64,000 nt of DNA from CAVQYV01 sp963718295 [NCBI: uncultured Methylomirabilota bacterium] (GCA_963718295.1 CAVQYV010000006.1:186001-250000); one strand, 5' to 3'. Counted from the stretch's first letter, positions 9,841-18,460 are shown. Translations and numbers: made by a program. Notes: generated by a model from the sequence alone, not told the origin.

Positions 9841-10623
9841 TTGAACACATGGAAAAGACGGATCGCCGCGGCCTGGTTCGCCTTCGGGGTGTTGACCCTG
9901 TTGACGACCGTTCCTACGGACGCCCGGGCCCAGACGCCGGCGGTGGATCCGGCCGCTGTCCAGATATTGAAAGGGATGACCGATTTTATGGACGGACTGC
10001 AGCAGTTCAGCGTGACTGCGCAGATCGTCGTCGAGGAGATGCACGTTTCGGGGCACCGGGTTGATTACGACATGTCGGTGACTACAACCGTCAAGCGGCC
10101 GAACAAGATGCGCGCAGTGCGCACAGGCGAATTGACGAACCAGAGATTCTTCTATGACGGCAAGACCATGACGGCGTACGACCCGGATAAAAAGGTCTAT
10201 GCGACCGAGAAGGCGCCCGACACGGTTGAGAAGGTGATCACCTTCGCGCGCGAAACGGCCGGCGTTCTGCTCCCGGCCGCCGATCTGATCTACCGCAATG
10301 CCTTTCCGCTGATGATCCAGGATCTGACCCTGGCGACGGTGGTCGGCAAGGCGGTAGTAGGCGGCGTCAGGTGCGATCATCTGCTCTTCAGCCGCCCGGA
10401 CGTCGATTTCCAGGTCTGGGTTTCCGAAGGCAAGCAGCCATTCCCGCGCAAGTATGTCGTCACCGAAACGGCTACCCCCGAAAAGTTCGCCATCACCGCG
10501 TTCCTGAATAACTGGAACCTTGCCCCAGCCGTGGACGATGCCCAGTTCAAGTTCGTGCCACCCGGGGGGACTCAGGAGATCTCTTTCGCGCAATTCGAAA
10601 AAACCCGCGGAGACAGCCGCTGA
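9841..10623 (+). CDS. Exported DUF2092 protein, copy 1
   Basis: A 260-residue secreted protein that starts with TTG, chosen because GAAGGAGG sits at ideal distance and no better start exists. The signal peptide ends near DARA. The mature part matches the DUF2092 pattern: an early helix (QILKGMTDFMDGLQQFSV), then beta strands with KRPNKMRAV, FFYDGKTMTAYDPDKKVYAT and VDFQVWVSEGKQPFPRKYV. This fold resembles lipoprotein carriers of the LolA type, and a periplasmic lipid-handling role is only an inference. A paralogue lies at 58416-59252, also followed by a small glycine- or proline-rich protein, so the pair is a repeated cassette. Confidence 0.75.
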   Translation: MNTWKRRIAAAWFAFGVLTLLTTVPTDARAQTPAVDPAAVQILKGMTDFMDGLQQFSVTAQIVVEEMHVSGHRVDYDMSVTTTVKRPNKMRAVRTGELTNQRFFYDGKTMTAYDPDKKVYATEKAPDTVEKVITFARETAGVLLPAADLIYRNAFPLMIQDLTLATVVGKAVVGGVRCDHLLFSRPDVDFQVWVSEGKQPFPRKYVVTETATPEKFAITAFLNNWNLAPAVDDAQFKFVPPGGTQEISFAQFEKTRGDSR

Positions 10624-10642
10624 AACCAACAGGAGGGAAACC

Positions 10643-11076
10643 ATGAAACCGATATGCAAGATTGCAGGAGCATTAATTGTTCTCTTCTTGATGTCTATTG
10701 CTGACATACCATATCTGTCCGAGAAACTGGTGCCCGAAGCCCAAGCGCTCCGCGGCCGAGGGGCCGCCTTCGTCGTCGGGGCCGCGGTCGGCTCAGCAAG
10801 CTCGGCCCCAGCTCCGGCCCCAGCTCCAGTCATTGTCAACGTGCCACCCCCAGCTCCAGCTCCAGCCGCAGCGCCCCCGCCGCAGGCGGCGCCACCCAAG
10901 TAACGGGCAGCCGCCTCCGGAACCCGTTACCGCTGGGGACCGTCGTTTCCGCCCTTCCTGGAGGATGTACTTCCACCCCGGTGGACGGGGTGAATTACTA
11001 CTACTGTGGTGGAAACTTCTACGAGGCCAAGTATCAGGGAAGCACCCTGGTGTATGTAACGACGCAACCGAAATGA
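10643..11076 (+). pseudogene. Proline/alanine-rich exported protein with a frameshift in its repeat tract
   Basis: The ATG at 10643 follows AGGAGGG and opens a signal peptide and a PAPAPAP-rich linker that runs into a stop at 10903. From about 10865 another frame continues: GTVVSALPGGCTSTP, NYYYCGGNFYEAKYQG, ending at 11076. That end matches the C-terminus of the protein at 59249-59971 (LPCDGTAMIV, AYYQCGTTWYNRGYQG). The frame switch falls within a run of CCAGCT units, where slippage is easy. It is probably an exported surface protein, now or apparently broken. Confidence 0.6.
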
Positions 11077-11155
11077 AAACATCGCGAACCTATTGAGCCA
11101 GGGATGAACATTTGAACGAGTGGCCGCACCATCAACCATAGAAGGGAGAAAGAAC

Positions 11156-11500
11156 ATGAGCAACTATCGATCCAACTGGCTGGCTACTGCAGCGCTTTTC
11201 ATGCTGACTATTGTTGTTATCAGTGCGATGGTCGCCGCGCTGCCCGGTACGTCGAACGCGCGGGATCCAGGAATCAACCAACCCGGTGCAGCGGGCAACG
11301 TTGGAGCGGATCCCGGAATCAACCAACCCGGTGCAGCGGGCAACGTTGGAGCGGATCCCGGAATCAACCAACCCGGTGCAGCGGGCAACGTTGGAGCGGA
11401 TCCCGGAATCAACCAACCCGGTGCAGCGGGCAACGTTGGAGCGGATCCAGGAATCAACCAACCCGGTGCAGCGGGAAATAGGAGAGGTGGCCGCCGCTAA
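11156..11500 (+). CDS. Small exported protein of 15-residue tandem repeats
   Basis: The 114-residue product has a signal peptide or N-terminal membrane anchor (residues 12-35) and then five units of DPGINQPGAAGNVGA, ending in a basic tail (NRRGGRR). AGGGAGAAAG precedes the ATG. I know of no family match; glycine/proline/asparagine repeats suggest a disordered surface or matrix peptide. The repeats are almost identical at DNA level, so they expanded recently or are kept uniform by recombination. Confidence 0.55.
   Translation: MSNYRSNWLATAALFMLTIVVISAMVAALPGTSNARDPGINQPGAAGNVGADPGINQPGAAGNVGADPGINQPGAAGNVGADPGINQPGAAGNVGADPGINQPGAAGNRRGGRR
11264..11482 (+). repeat. 45-bp tandem repeat, 4.9 units
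   Basis: Units begin at 11264, 11309, 11354, 11399 and 11444; the last is incomplete. Outer units read GATCCAGG and inner ones GATCCCGG, otherwise they are identical by eye. The repeat is in frame and encodes the 15-residue protein repeat. Copy number probably varies between strains. Confidence 0.9.
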
Positions 11501-11589
11501 TGAGGATTAGGAAACCCGGGCGCCCTATAAATTCAGCGGCAAGCTCGAAAAGATCATTATTGGTGAAGTCGTAAGAAAGTCTCCAGAAC

Positions 11590-11727
11590 GATGGTTTCGT
11601 AAAAAGTTCCAGCTACAAGACGCGCAAACACTGAGGAGTGAGGCGCGCTTACAAGGTGCGCCGCAGAGACGAAGTTGAGGCGCAATCCCGCCCCCAGGGG
11701 GACAAATGGACTTTTTACGAGACCATC
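11590..11727. mobile_element. MITE-like 138-bp element with 21-bp inverted ends
   Basis: The left end (GATGGTTTCGTAAAAAGTTCCA) and the right end (TGGACTTTTTACGAGACCATC) are inverted copies with one substitution and one extra base; the arms are at 11590-11611 and 11707-11727. The interior has no gene. This is the form of a non-autonomous miniature transposable element. The right end abuts the duplicated regulator tail exactly. No target-site duplication is evident. Confidence 0.6.
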
Positions 11728-11884
11728 ATTATTAAAACCAGTGCCGAATTGGTCCAGTACGCCATGAAACACGGGATCCTCTCCGTATTACGCTCGTAAA
11801 ATTACTAGGAAACAGACCAGCAAATTTTCTCTCCCAAACAGGTAATTTCCCCAGTTGTCTTGTTACCCGCCTCCTCGCTACAGT
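11728..11884 (+). repeat. Duplicated 3' end of the NarL-type regulator plus trailer
   Basis: About 157 bp match 9419-9575 almost base for base, covering the last codons (KTSAELVQYAMKHG), the AT-rich trailer and the CCTCCTCGCTACA end. The upstream part of this second regulator gene is absent and replaced by the MITE-like element. It is the remnant of a duplicated gene. Confidence 0.8.
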
Positions 11885-12049
11885 AACCCAAAAGCTTCAG
11901 ATTGATCGTCTCGGTTTGCACCGATCGATTGAGATTTCGATGACCTTAGCTTCGAAGCCCGTCTTAGGATGGAGGCGGATTGTCACCCCCAAATAATTCC
12001 TGAAGTGCTTACGAACCCTCATCGAGGGAGCACCCAGAAGGGAATGACC

Positions 12050-12451
12050 ATGCGACAAGGACGTATAATTCTTGCTGATAAACATTCAAACATGCTGGGA
12101 GGGATTCGACGGCTTCTTGAAGACGAGGTCGAAACGGTTCTGATGGTAGCCGACGAGATTTCGCTCAACCATGCCTTGGAGAATTTCAACCCCGATGTGG
12201 TGGTGGCAGATCTCTCGCTCTCCACTTCAACGGAAACAAACATTGCCTGGGTGCTAAAGAAAAATTTTCCCACAATAAAAGTCATTATTCTGAGCGTCCA
12301 TGATGAAAAATCAGTGCTGGACGATGTGATGGCAGCTGGAGTTGAAGGCTTCGTTTTTAAGCCTAGAGCGGTGATCGATTTGATTCCAGCAATTCGCGGA
12401 GTACTGCAGGGCTGCAAATACATTTCGCCAGATATAAACGGGGCGTCGTGA
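12050..12451 (+). CDS. Stand-alone receiver-domain protein
   Basis: A 133-residue single receiver domain without an output domain. The acceptor Asp is in VVVADLSLS, the switch Lys in FKP, but the acidic pair reads ADK rather than DD, so metal binding may be weak. ATG 12050 is preferred over ATG 12044 because AGAAGGG is well spaced only for the former. It could be a phosphate sink or a truncated NarL-like regulator. The DNA before it carries the tail of a duplicated regulator, which shows that regulator genes have been shuffled here. Confidence 0.75.
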   Translation: MRQGRIILADKHSNMLGGIRRLLEDEVETVLMVADEISLNHALENFNPDVVVADLSLSTSTETNIAWVLKKNFPTIKVIILSVHDEKSVLDDVMAAGVEGFVFKPRAVIDLIPAIRGVLQGCKYISPDINGAS

Positions 12452-12574
12452 TCGAGGTTTAAATTTATTCGATTTGATCGCACCGCTCTTTCCGCAGTTT
12501 GCGTTCTTCGAAATGCGGTTGTCCATTACAAATAGTGACAGTAAGCAAGACTAACAAAATAAGGAGGGAAGGCA

Positions 12575-14272
12575 ATGAAAGTCATTATCGTTGGCGGAGT
12601 GGCAGGCGGGGCGTCCTGTGCGGCGCGCCTGCGCAGGCTGGATGAAAACGCCGAGATCCTCATGGTGGAACGGGGGCCCTATGTTTCGTACGCGAACTGC
12701 GGTCTGCCCTACCACATCGGCGGCGTGATCGAAAAAGAGTCAAGCCTCCTCGTCGCGAGTGAAGCGATGTTCCGCGGCTGGTTCAAGATCGATGTGCGCA
12801 CGAACTGCGAGGCCGTCAAGATCTCGCCGGACAAGAAGACCATCGACCTGCGCAATGTAGCGACCGGCGAGGTGAAGACCGAGTCCTACGACAAACTCGT
12901 GCTGTCGCCCGGCGCGGCCTCCGTTCATCCGCCCTTGCCCGGGATTGACCTCCCGGGGATATTCCACGTCAGGACCGTGCCCGAGGCGAAGGCGATCCGC
13001 GATTGGCTCGAGCGAGGCACCTCCTTCCTCGCCGGGATGCACAAGTACTCCGGCTTCCAGACGGTAAGGCCCAAGACCCGCGCGGTGGTCGTCGGGGGCG
13101 GATTCATCGGCCTCGAGACCGCCGAGAACCTCGTCCATCGCAAGTTCGACGTGACCCTCGTCGAGATGCTCGACCAGGTCCTGGCGCCGCTCGATCGGGA
13201 AATGGCGCGCGTTGTAGAGGGCTACGTGGAGCGGAACGGTATCCGCCTGGCGCTCAATGACGGGGTGTCCGGGTTCAAGCAGGCCGAGAACGGATCGCTT
13301 GAAGTTCTCACGAAATCCGGCAAGGTCTATCCGGCCGACATCGTGATCCTCGCACTCGGGGTGAGACCGGAGACCGCGCTGGCCAAGTCAGCAGGTCTGA
13401 AGATCGGCGAACGCGGCGGGATTCGGGTTGACGAGTACATGCGCACGAGCAACCCGGACATCTTCGCCGTCGGAGACGCCGTGGAGGTCAAGGACTTTCT
13501 GACCGGAGAGTGGAGCCTGATCCCGCTCGCCGGGCCGGCGAACCGGCAGGGCAGGATCGCGGCCGACGTGATCGCCGGACGCGACTCCCGCTACCGCGGC
13601 ACCCAGGGCACCTCGATCATCGGACTCTTCGGTGCGGCGGCCGCCTGGACCGGCGTAAGTGAAAAGACGCTCATTCGGATCGGCGACAAGGATTTCGAGA
13701 AGATCTATTTTTACCCCAACTCCCACGCGGGGTACTACCCGGGAGCCAGGCCGATCGCGATGAAGGTCCTTTTCCGGAGATCCGACGGACGCCTCCTCGG
13801 CGCGCAGGCGCTCGGCCTGGATGGCGTGGACAAGCGGATCAGCGCTCTGGCCATGGCGATCCAGATGAAGGCGACGATCTACGACCTCGAGGAAGCAGAG
13901 CTGTGCTATGCGCCCCAGTTCGGAAGCGCGAAGGACCCCGTCAACTTCGCGGGGATGATCGCGGCCGATGTCCTGCGCGGCGACATGCCGGTCAATCACT
14001 GGGATGCGGTAGCAAAGGAGTTCCTCCTCGACGTGCGCGAGCCCGTGGAACTCGCCGTGGAAAATGTGCTGGGCGCGGTCAACATCCCGATCGGTCAGCT
14101 CCGCGCGCGACTCGGCGAGCTGCCGCGCGACCGCGAGATCAACGTCATCTGCCGTTCCGGCGGACGCGCATACTATGCAACGCGCATCCTTCTGCAGAAC
14201 GGGTTCAAGGCCCGGGTCATCCCCGGAGGCATGCTGTCGCGGGTTCACGCTACGACCTTCTGGGAGAGTTGA
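12575..14272 (+). CDS. CoA-disulfide reductase/rhodanese fusion (CoADR-RHD), copy 1
   Basis: A 565-residue cytosolic flavoprotein. FAD-binding GGVAGGASCAARLRRL is at the N-terminus; the single redox Cys is Cys42 in SYANCGLPYH; NAD(P)H-binding VVVGGGFIGLETAENL lies near 175; the second FAD motif is IFAVGDAVEV near 297. After the dimer domain, residues 460-565 form a rhodanese with the active-site loop CRSGGRAYYA. Fusions of this type reduce CoA disulfide or CoA persulfide and polysulfide. AGGAGGGAAGG precedes the ATG. It opens the first sulfur/redox block. A close paralogue is at 34083-35772, and rhodanese tail fragments occur at 15005, 24222 and 46477. Confidence 0.9.
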   Translation: MKVIIVGGVAGGASCAARLRRLDENAEILMVERGPYVSYANCGLPYHIGGVIEKESSLLVASEAMFRGWFKIDVRTNCEAVKISPDKKTIDLRNVATGEVKTESYDKLVLSPGAASVHPPLPGIDLPGIFHVRTVPEAKAIRDWLERGTSFLAGMHKYSGFQTVRPKTRAVVVGGGFIGLETAENLVHRKFDVTLVEMLDQVLAPLDREMARVVEGYVERNGIRLALNDGVSGFKQAENGSLEVLTKSGKVYPADIVILALGVRPETALAKSAGLKIGERGGIRVDEYMRTSNPDIFAVGDAVEVKDFLTGEWSLIPLAGPANRQGRIAADVIAGRDSRYRGTQGTSIIGLFGAAAAWTGVSEKTLIRIGDKDFEKIYFYPNSHAGYYPGARPIAMKVLFRRSDGRLLGAQALGLDGVDKRISALAMAIQMKATIYDLEEAELCYAPQFGSAKDPVNFAGMIAADVLRGDMPVNHWDAVAKEFLLDVREPVELAVENVLGAVNIPIGQLRARLGELPRDREINVICRSGGRAYYATRILLQNGFKARVIPGGMLSRVHATTFWES

Positions 14273-14362
14273 AGCAAGGAAAGCTTCTCTCTGCTTACCG
14301 GTGCGGAGGCGCTGTCGGTCGCCGGGGCGGGGAAATGATGCGGGGAAGGAAAGGTGGAGATC

Positions 14363-14572
14363 ATGAGCAGCCCTGAAAAGAAAAGAAGGAACTGGAAGAA
14401 GATCCTCTTCGAGGAGTTTATCGAGTAGTGGTGCAATGTCGCATATCTTGCCGTGGTGTTCTCCGCTTTCACGCAGTACCGAAGATTGGTTCTGGCTGCC
14501 TATGATGATGCCGCTGGAAGAACTGTTGAAAAAGCTGTTTGGCATATTGTTTTAGGGAAGGGCATGGGGTGA
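14363..14572 (+). pseudogene. Small membrane-protein remnant with an in-frame stop
   Basis: From ATG 14363 the frame reads MSSPEKKRRNWKKILFEEFIE, a TAG, then NVAYLAVVFSAFTQYRRLVLAAYD before losing meaning. Together these resemble the start of a small inner-membrane protein with a cytosolic basic N-terminus and a membrane helix ending in a YRRL motif. The TAG replaces what looks like a Tyr codon (EYW). The end has decayed. I do not recognise a named family. The rest of the 14273-14605 gap holds nothing else. Confidence 0.4.
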
Positions 14573-14605
14573 TGGAGAGATTCGGAGAAAAACCGGAGGA
14601 AAATA

Positions 14606-15001
14606 ATGGGTGACACAGAACTCAAAACGAGCGACATCTTGGCGCTGGACCGCACCCGGATGGCTGCCGAGCGCACCCTCATGGGGTGGATCCGAACCGC
14701 TCTTTCCCTGATCGGTTTCGGGTTTACCATCTACAAGTTCCTGGAAGCCCTCCAGTCCAAGGAATTTGCGTCACAAGCGGTCAGGCCGCATTCCGCGCGT
14801 GTCGTGGGGGCTACGCTGATCAGCATCGGGCTTTTCTCGCTGGTCATCGCCTGTATTCAACATTGGAAATATGTAAAGAAATTGAGGCCGGATCAACCGT
14901 ATAGCCCCTGGGACCTGGGTTTGGTCGTCTGTGGTCTGATCGGACTTCTCGGCCTGGCCATGATCGTAAGCATCATTCTCAGGGCCGGTCCCTTAGGGTG
15001 A
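14606..15001 (+). CDS. DUF202 (YidH-like) membrane protein, copy 1
   Basis: The 131-residue protein has the DUF202 signature near the N-terminus (RTRMAAERTLMGWIRTALSLIGFGFTIYKF) and three membrane helices at about 25-50, 72-95 and 105-128. DUF202 proteins are small inner-membrane proteins of unknown function. A GGAGGAAA ribosome site precedes the ATG. A second DUF202 protein, in the same family but not a recent copy, lies at 63252-63680. Confidence 0.8.
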   Translation: MGDTELKTSDILALDRTRMAAERTLMGWIRTALSLIGFGFTIYKFLEALQSKEFASQAVRPHSARVVGATLISIGLFSLVIACIQHWKYVKKLRPDQPYSPWDLGLVVCGLIGLLGLAMIVSIILRAGPLG

Positions 15002-15004
15002 TCG

Positions 15005-15072
15005 TCGGAGCAACCAAATTCCAAAACATCTCCAGAGGCATGATGTCGCGTTCGATGCTCGTGGCCACGTGA
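15005..15072 (+). pseudogene. Rhodanese C-terminal fragment upstream of MarC, copy 1
   Basis: About 65 bases match the last 20 codons of the CoADR-rhodanese genes: KFQNISRGMMSRSMLVAT then TGA, against RNISGGMLSRSMLVAK at 35717-35772. The rest of that gene is missing. The same tail stands directly before the second marC gene at 46.5 kb, so the CoADR-to-marC junction predates the duplication. Confidence 0.7.
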
Positions 15073-15099
15073 AATGGAGGCAACTGACAGGAGGGGTAT

Positions 15100-15717
15100 A
15101 TGGAAAAGTTTTCATTGATCTTCACAATATTCTTTATGCTCCTTGGGCCGGTTAAGATTATCCCGCCCTTCGCCGGGTTGACGCGAGGCGCGGATGTCCG
15201 GTTCAAGCGGGACGTGGCGATCCGGGGAGGGGTGATCGCAACAGTGCTCTGCGTTTTCGTGGCGCTGGCCGGGGGGACTCTCTTGGGCAAGTATCGCATT
15301 TCCCTTGACGCGGTGCGGATCGCGGGAGGATTGGTCCTGCTGATCGCCGCGCTGCAGGTGATGTTCCGAAAAGCGCAGTCGTCAAGCCCCCGCTCCGGCA
15401 GCCCCAACGCGATCCAACTCGCCGTCTCGCCGGTTGCCGTTCCGATCATCGTGCCTCATGCCGGCGTCGCCGCCATTTTGATCTTCACGATGCTTGCGCC
15501 GGAGTACCCTGGAATGATGAAGGCCGTAGCCATCTGCCTGGCGATCATGATGGCGCTCGATTTCCTGGTGATGTACTTCATCGACCAGGTCATGGAGACG
15601 CCGGGCCTGATGATCGTTCTCACGGTGCTCGGTTCCGTACTGGTATTTGTGCAGGTGGGTCTGGCCATACAGATGATCCTGAACGCTCTCAAGAGTTTGG
15701 GAGTCATCCAGTCCTAA
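15100..15717 (+). CDS. MarC family integral membrane protein, copy 1
   Basis: A 205-residue inner-membrane protein with six predicted helices. The start FTIFFMLLGPVKIIPPFAGLT, the middle RISLDAVRIAGGLVLLIAAL and the end ILNALKSLGVI are typical MarC features. The family was once linked to antibiotic resistance but its function is unsettled. CAGGAGGGG precedes the ATG. The second copy (46588-47204) is highly similar and carries a frameshift. In both places a rhodanese tail lies upstream and DszB-like sequence lies downstream. Confidence 0.88.
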   Translation: MEKFSLIFTIFFMLLGPVKIIPPFAGLTRGADVRFKRDVAIRGGVIATVLCVFVALAGGTLLGKYRISLDAVRIAGGLVLLIAALQVMFRKAQSSSPRSGSPNAIQLAVSPVAVPIIVPHAGVAAILIFTMLAPEYPGMMKAVAICLAIMMALDFLVMYFIDQVMETPGLMIVLTVLGSVLVFVQVGLAIQMILNALKSLGVIQS

Positions 15718-15727
15718 TTCGAATAGA

Positions 15728-15880
15728 CTTGCCTCAGAAAGTAGGTGAGCCGAGGTTAAGAAATGACTTCGCTTCGATGTTGTCAAATTGAGCAGGCTGG
15801 GGAAAGAACTGCTCGAGGAACGCTGGAAGAAGGTGACTGGGGACAAGCCTCCCGGGAAGACTGCGCTTCGGCTCGGGTAG
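15728..15880 (+). pseudogene. C-terminal remnant of a third DszB-like gene
   Basis: Read from about 15803, the sequence gives KELLEERWKKVTGDKPPGK and LRLG then TAG. This matches the tail of the desulfinase at 18461-19627 (KELIEEQWKK, VRLG). Further upstream, patches such as AAGAA-GACTTCG and CGATGT align with the region coding for IKNDFDV in the full genes, with internal deletions. It is a decayed copy lying between marC and the reductase operon, in the place where the second locus has an almost complete copy. Confidence 0.65.
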
Positions 15881-15975
15881 CCGGAGGGATGCACCGCCGA
15901 GGAGAAGAGGACGTTCACGAGTGGCCGGGTCGTGGTCGCTCCATTGGGTCTTCATGAACTGAAAGGAAGAGAAAG

Positions 15976-17277
15976 ATGAACACAGACAACCTGATCACCC
16001 CGGAAGGCCTGGCGGCAAGCCTCAAGATGGCCGCCGAGGGCATGAAGAAGAAGCCCGGCGTGATGAAGTCCACCGCGGGCTACATGGAACTGCTCAACAC
16101 GTACGTCGAGCGGATCACCACGGCGAAGGACCAGGGCAAGTTCGTCGTCACCCACGGCACCCAGCAACCTCTCGAGATCTACGAGGCGATGGACGTGGTG
16201 GGCGTCTTCAACGAGTTCTGGGGTGTCATTTCCGACGTCGTGATGTTGGAGTCCGTCCCCGAGGCCCTGAGCATCTCGCTGTCCACCGGCACGCCGAACG
16301 AGGTCTGCTCGTTCTTCCGCAACATGGACGGCCTGCTGCACGTGGGCTTGTGGCCCAAAACGGATGCCTTTGTCTATGCCACCTCTTCGTGCGACAACGT
16401 CAAGGCATTCCACACGCTGGGTCGGCGCTACGGCATCCCCGACTTCGGCCTGGAGCGGCCCTACCACCCCTTCACGCCGCGGGCGATGGAACATTGGCGC
16501 GAAGAGCACAAGCGCCTGATCGCCTTCCTGGAAGAGAAGACCGGCAAGAAGATGGACTACGACCGCCTGAAGGAGACGGTGCGCCTGTCCTACCGCCTCA
16601 CAGAACTCGCGCTCGAGCTCGACGACCTCGTGGCGCATGTCCCGACGCCGATGTCCGGCGAGTGCTTCGGCGGCGTGCTGCTGGCGCTGCGACTGATGTG
16701 CGGCACCCAGGAGGCGGTGGACTTCCTGGAAATGCTCAAAGCGGAGCTCGAGGAACGCACCGCCAACGGTGTCGGCGCCGTGCCGAACGAGCGTTTCCGG
16801 GTCATCTGGAGCAGCTTCACCCCGTTCTTTGACCCCAGCCTGATGGGCTTCATGCAGCAGAAGTACGGCGCCGTCTCGGTGACTGAGGTGCTGCAGCGCT
16901 GGCGCGGGCAGGCGAACTGGGTGCTCGATCCGGACGACCCGATCGGCAACCTGGCCTACCGGACCCAGCTCGCGCCCGGCAACTGCCAGTACTCGCCTTC
17001 GCCCGACTGGGCCGGGCAGGTCGTCGAGCAGGCCCGCAAGTTCAAGGCGGACGGGGCCATCTTCAACAACAACTGGGGCTGCAAGCAGGCCGCGGGCCTG
17101 GGCCCGATGGTGCGCGACGAGCTGATGCGCCAGTGCAAGGTGCCGACCTTGACGCTCAACGTCGACGTGATCGACGCCACCTTCACCAGCCGGGCCGAGA
17201 TCGAGGCCCAGCTGGACAGCTTCTTCGAGATGATCGCGTCGAGCCAGGCTTACCAGGAAAGGAGGGCCACAGCATGA
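15976..17277 (+). CDS. 2-hydroxyacyl-CoA dehydratase / benzoyl-CoA reductase-type subunit (BcrB/HgdB-like)
   Basis: The 433-residue protein belongs to the family that includes HgdA/HgdB and the catalytic BcrB/BcrC subunits of ATP-dependent benzoyl-CoA reductase. Visible markers are the N-terminal helix, ISDVVMLESVPEALS, candidate cluster cysteines in ATSSCDNVK, SGECFGG, GNCQYSP and NNNWGCKQ, and the late TLNVDVIDATF. Length fits the larger catalytic subunit. AGGAAGAG precedes the ATG. It overlaps the next gene by 4 bp and starts a six-kb operon with a second subunit, a DszB-like enzyme and two ATPases. The substrate cannot be read from sequence. No frameshifts occur in this operon. Confidence 0.85.
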   Translation: MNTDNLITPEGLAASLKMAAEGMKKKPGVMKSTAGYMELLNTYVERITTAKDQGKFVVTHGTQQPLEIYEAMDVVGVFNEFWGVISDVVMLESVPEALSISLSTGTPNEVCSFFRNMDGLLHVGLWPKTDAFVYATSSCDNVKAFHTLGRRYGIPDFGLERPYHPFTPRAMEHWREEHKRLIAFLEEKTGKKMDYDRLKETVRLSYRLTELALELDDLVAHVPTPMSGECFGGVLLALRLMCGTQEAVDFLEMLKAELEERTANGVGAVPNERFRVIWSSFTPFFDPSLMGFMQQKYGAVSVTEVLQRWRGQANWVLDPDDPIGNLAYRTQLAPGNCQYSPSPDWAGQVVEQARKFKADGAIFNNNWGCKQAAGLGPMVRDELMRQCKVPTLTLNVDVIDATFTSRAEIEAQLDSFFEMIASSQAYQERRATA

Positions 17278-18422
17278 ACGCGCCACTGCAAGCTCTGAAC
17301 GAAATGCAGAGACTCACCTCCCCGTTCCCGGAGAGCGTCACGATCAAGGAGTGGAAGGCCGCCGGCAAGAAGGTGCTTGGCTGGGTCAACCCCTACGTGC
17401 CCGAGGAGATCATCTACGCCGCCGGCATGCTGCCCTTCCAGGTCAGCGGCAACAACGAGCCGGTGCAGATGCAGGGTGCCGAGGCCTACATCCTCTCCAA
17501 CTCCTGCTCCTACATCCGCACCTGCTGGCAGCTGCAGCTCGACAAGAAGTACGGCTTCCTCGACGGCCTCGTCTCCTCGAGCATGTGCGACCAGGACAAG
17601 CGGCTGTACAGCGTGTGGGAGTACTACCAGAAGCTGCCGTTCATGGAAATCCTCTACGCGCCGCGCAAGCGCGACGAGGCGGCGGTTCAGCTGTACCTGG
17701 CCGACATCGAGGACTTCCGGGACCATCTCTCGCTGTTCGGCTTCAGGCGGATCCCGCAACGCGACCTGGCCGACGCGATCCTCGTCTACAACCGCGGACG
17801 CGAGCTCATGCGAAAGCTCTACGAGCTGCGTAAGCGCGATCGACCGCCGGTGACCGGGGCCGAAGCCCTGGAGGTGAGCAAGGCGGCCGCCCGCCTGCCA
17901 CGCGACCAGTTCAACGCGCTGATGGAGCAATTGCTCGACGAGATCGAGCGCGGCGGTCGCGAGATCAAGAAGTCCCGGCGCCTGATGGTCATCGGCAACG
18001 ACCTGCACAACGCCACCCAGATCGAGGCGCTCGAGGGGCTGGACGCGGTGGTGGTCGTGGATGAGATGAACTGCGGCATCCGCTACGCCTGGGGGCAGGT
18101 CGACACGCAGTTGCCGCCGATGGAGGCGCTGGCGCGCTATTACGTGCTGGGCCGCCCGGTCGACATGCACACCTGGAATTCCGACGGTCGGCTCGAGTTC
18201 ATCGGGGAGATGGTCGAGCAGTACAAGGTCGACGGCATCGTCTCCGAGATCGTGCGCTTTTGCACCTACAACGGCTGGGACAAGTGGGATCTCAAGAAGC
18301 AGATGGAAGCGCGCGGCGTCCCGATCCTGGACATCGACCTGGAGTACGGTCACCCGGCGGGGGCGCAGGTGAAGATCCGCGCCGAGGCGTTCATGGAGAT
18401 GCTCGAAAGCCGGGCCGTTTAG
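17274..18422 (+). CDS. Second 2-hydroxyacyl-CoA dehydratase / benzoyl-CoA reductase-type subunit (BcrC-like)
   Basis: A 382-residue protein, the smaller catalytic-type partner of the previous subunit. It shows KKVLGWVNPYVPEEIIYAAG near the start, then SNSCSYIRTC, SSSMCDQDKR and VRFCTYNGWDK, which give the cysteines expected to hold a 4Fe-4S or double-cubane cluster. Its ATG overlaps the preceding stop (ATGA), implying translational coupling and a fixed 1:1 ratio. In the family, two such subunits form the site where a low-potential electron is passed to an acyl-CoA ring or 2-hydroxyacyl-CoA. Confidence 0.85.
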   Translation: MNAPLQALNEMQRLTSPFPESVTIKEWKAAGKKVLGWVNPYVPEEIIYAAGMLPFQVSGNNEPVQMQGAEAYILSNSCSYIRTCWQLQLDKKYGFLDGLVSSSMCDQDKRLYSVWEYYQKLPFMEILYAPRKRDEAAVQLYLADIEDFRDHLSLFGFRRIPQRDLADAILVYNRGRELMRKLYELRKRDRPPVTGAEALEVSKAAARLPRDQFNALMEQLLDEIERGGREIKKSRRLMVIGNDLHNATQIEALEGLDAVVVVDEMNCGIRYAWGQVDTQLPPMEALARYYVLGRPVDMHTWNSDGRLEFIGEMVEQYKVDGIVSEIVRFCTYNGWDKWDLKKQMEARGVPILDIDLEYGHPAGAQVKIRAEAFMEMLESRAV

Positions 18423-18460
18423 CCCGGCGCGATTACCGATTACTGATTGGAGAATTAACT

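Noticed and set aside
11264-11482. CRISPR array
   Set aside because: The units are contiguous and in frame, have no spacers, and encode a secreted repeat protein.
15952-17286. Long minus-strand frames over the reductase operon (also 17250-18353, 18455-19483 and 34527-35657)
   Set aside because: They are antisense shadows produced by high GC at third codon positions; their translations show no domains and lie opposite well-conserved genes.
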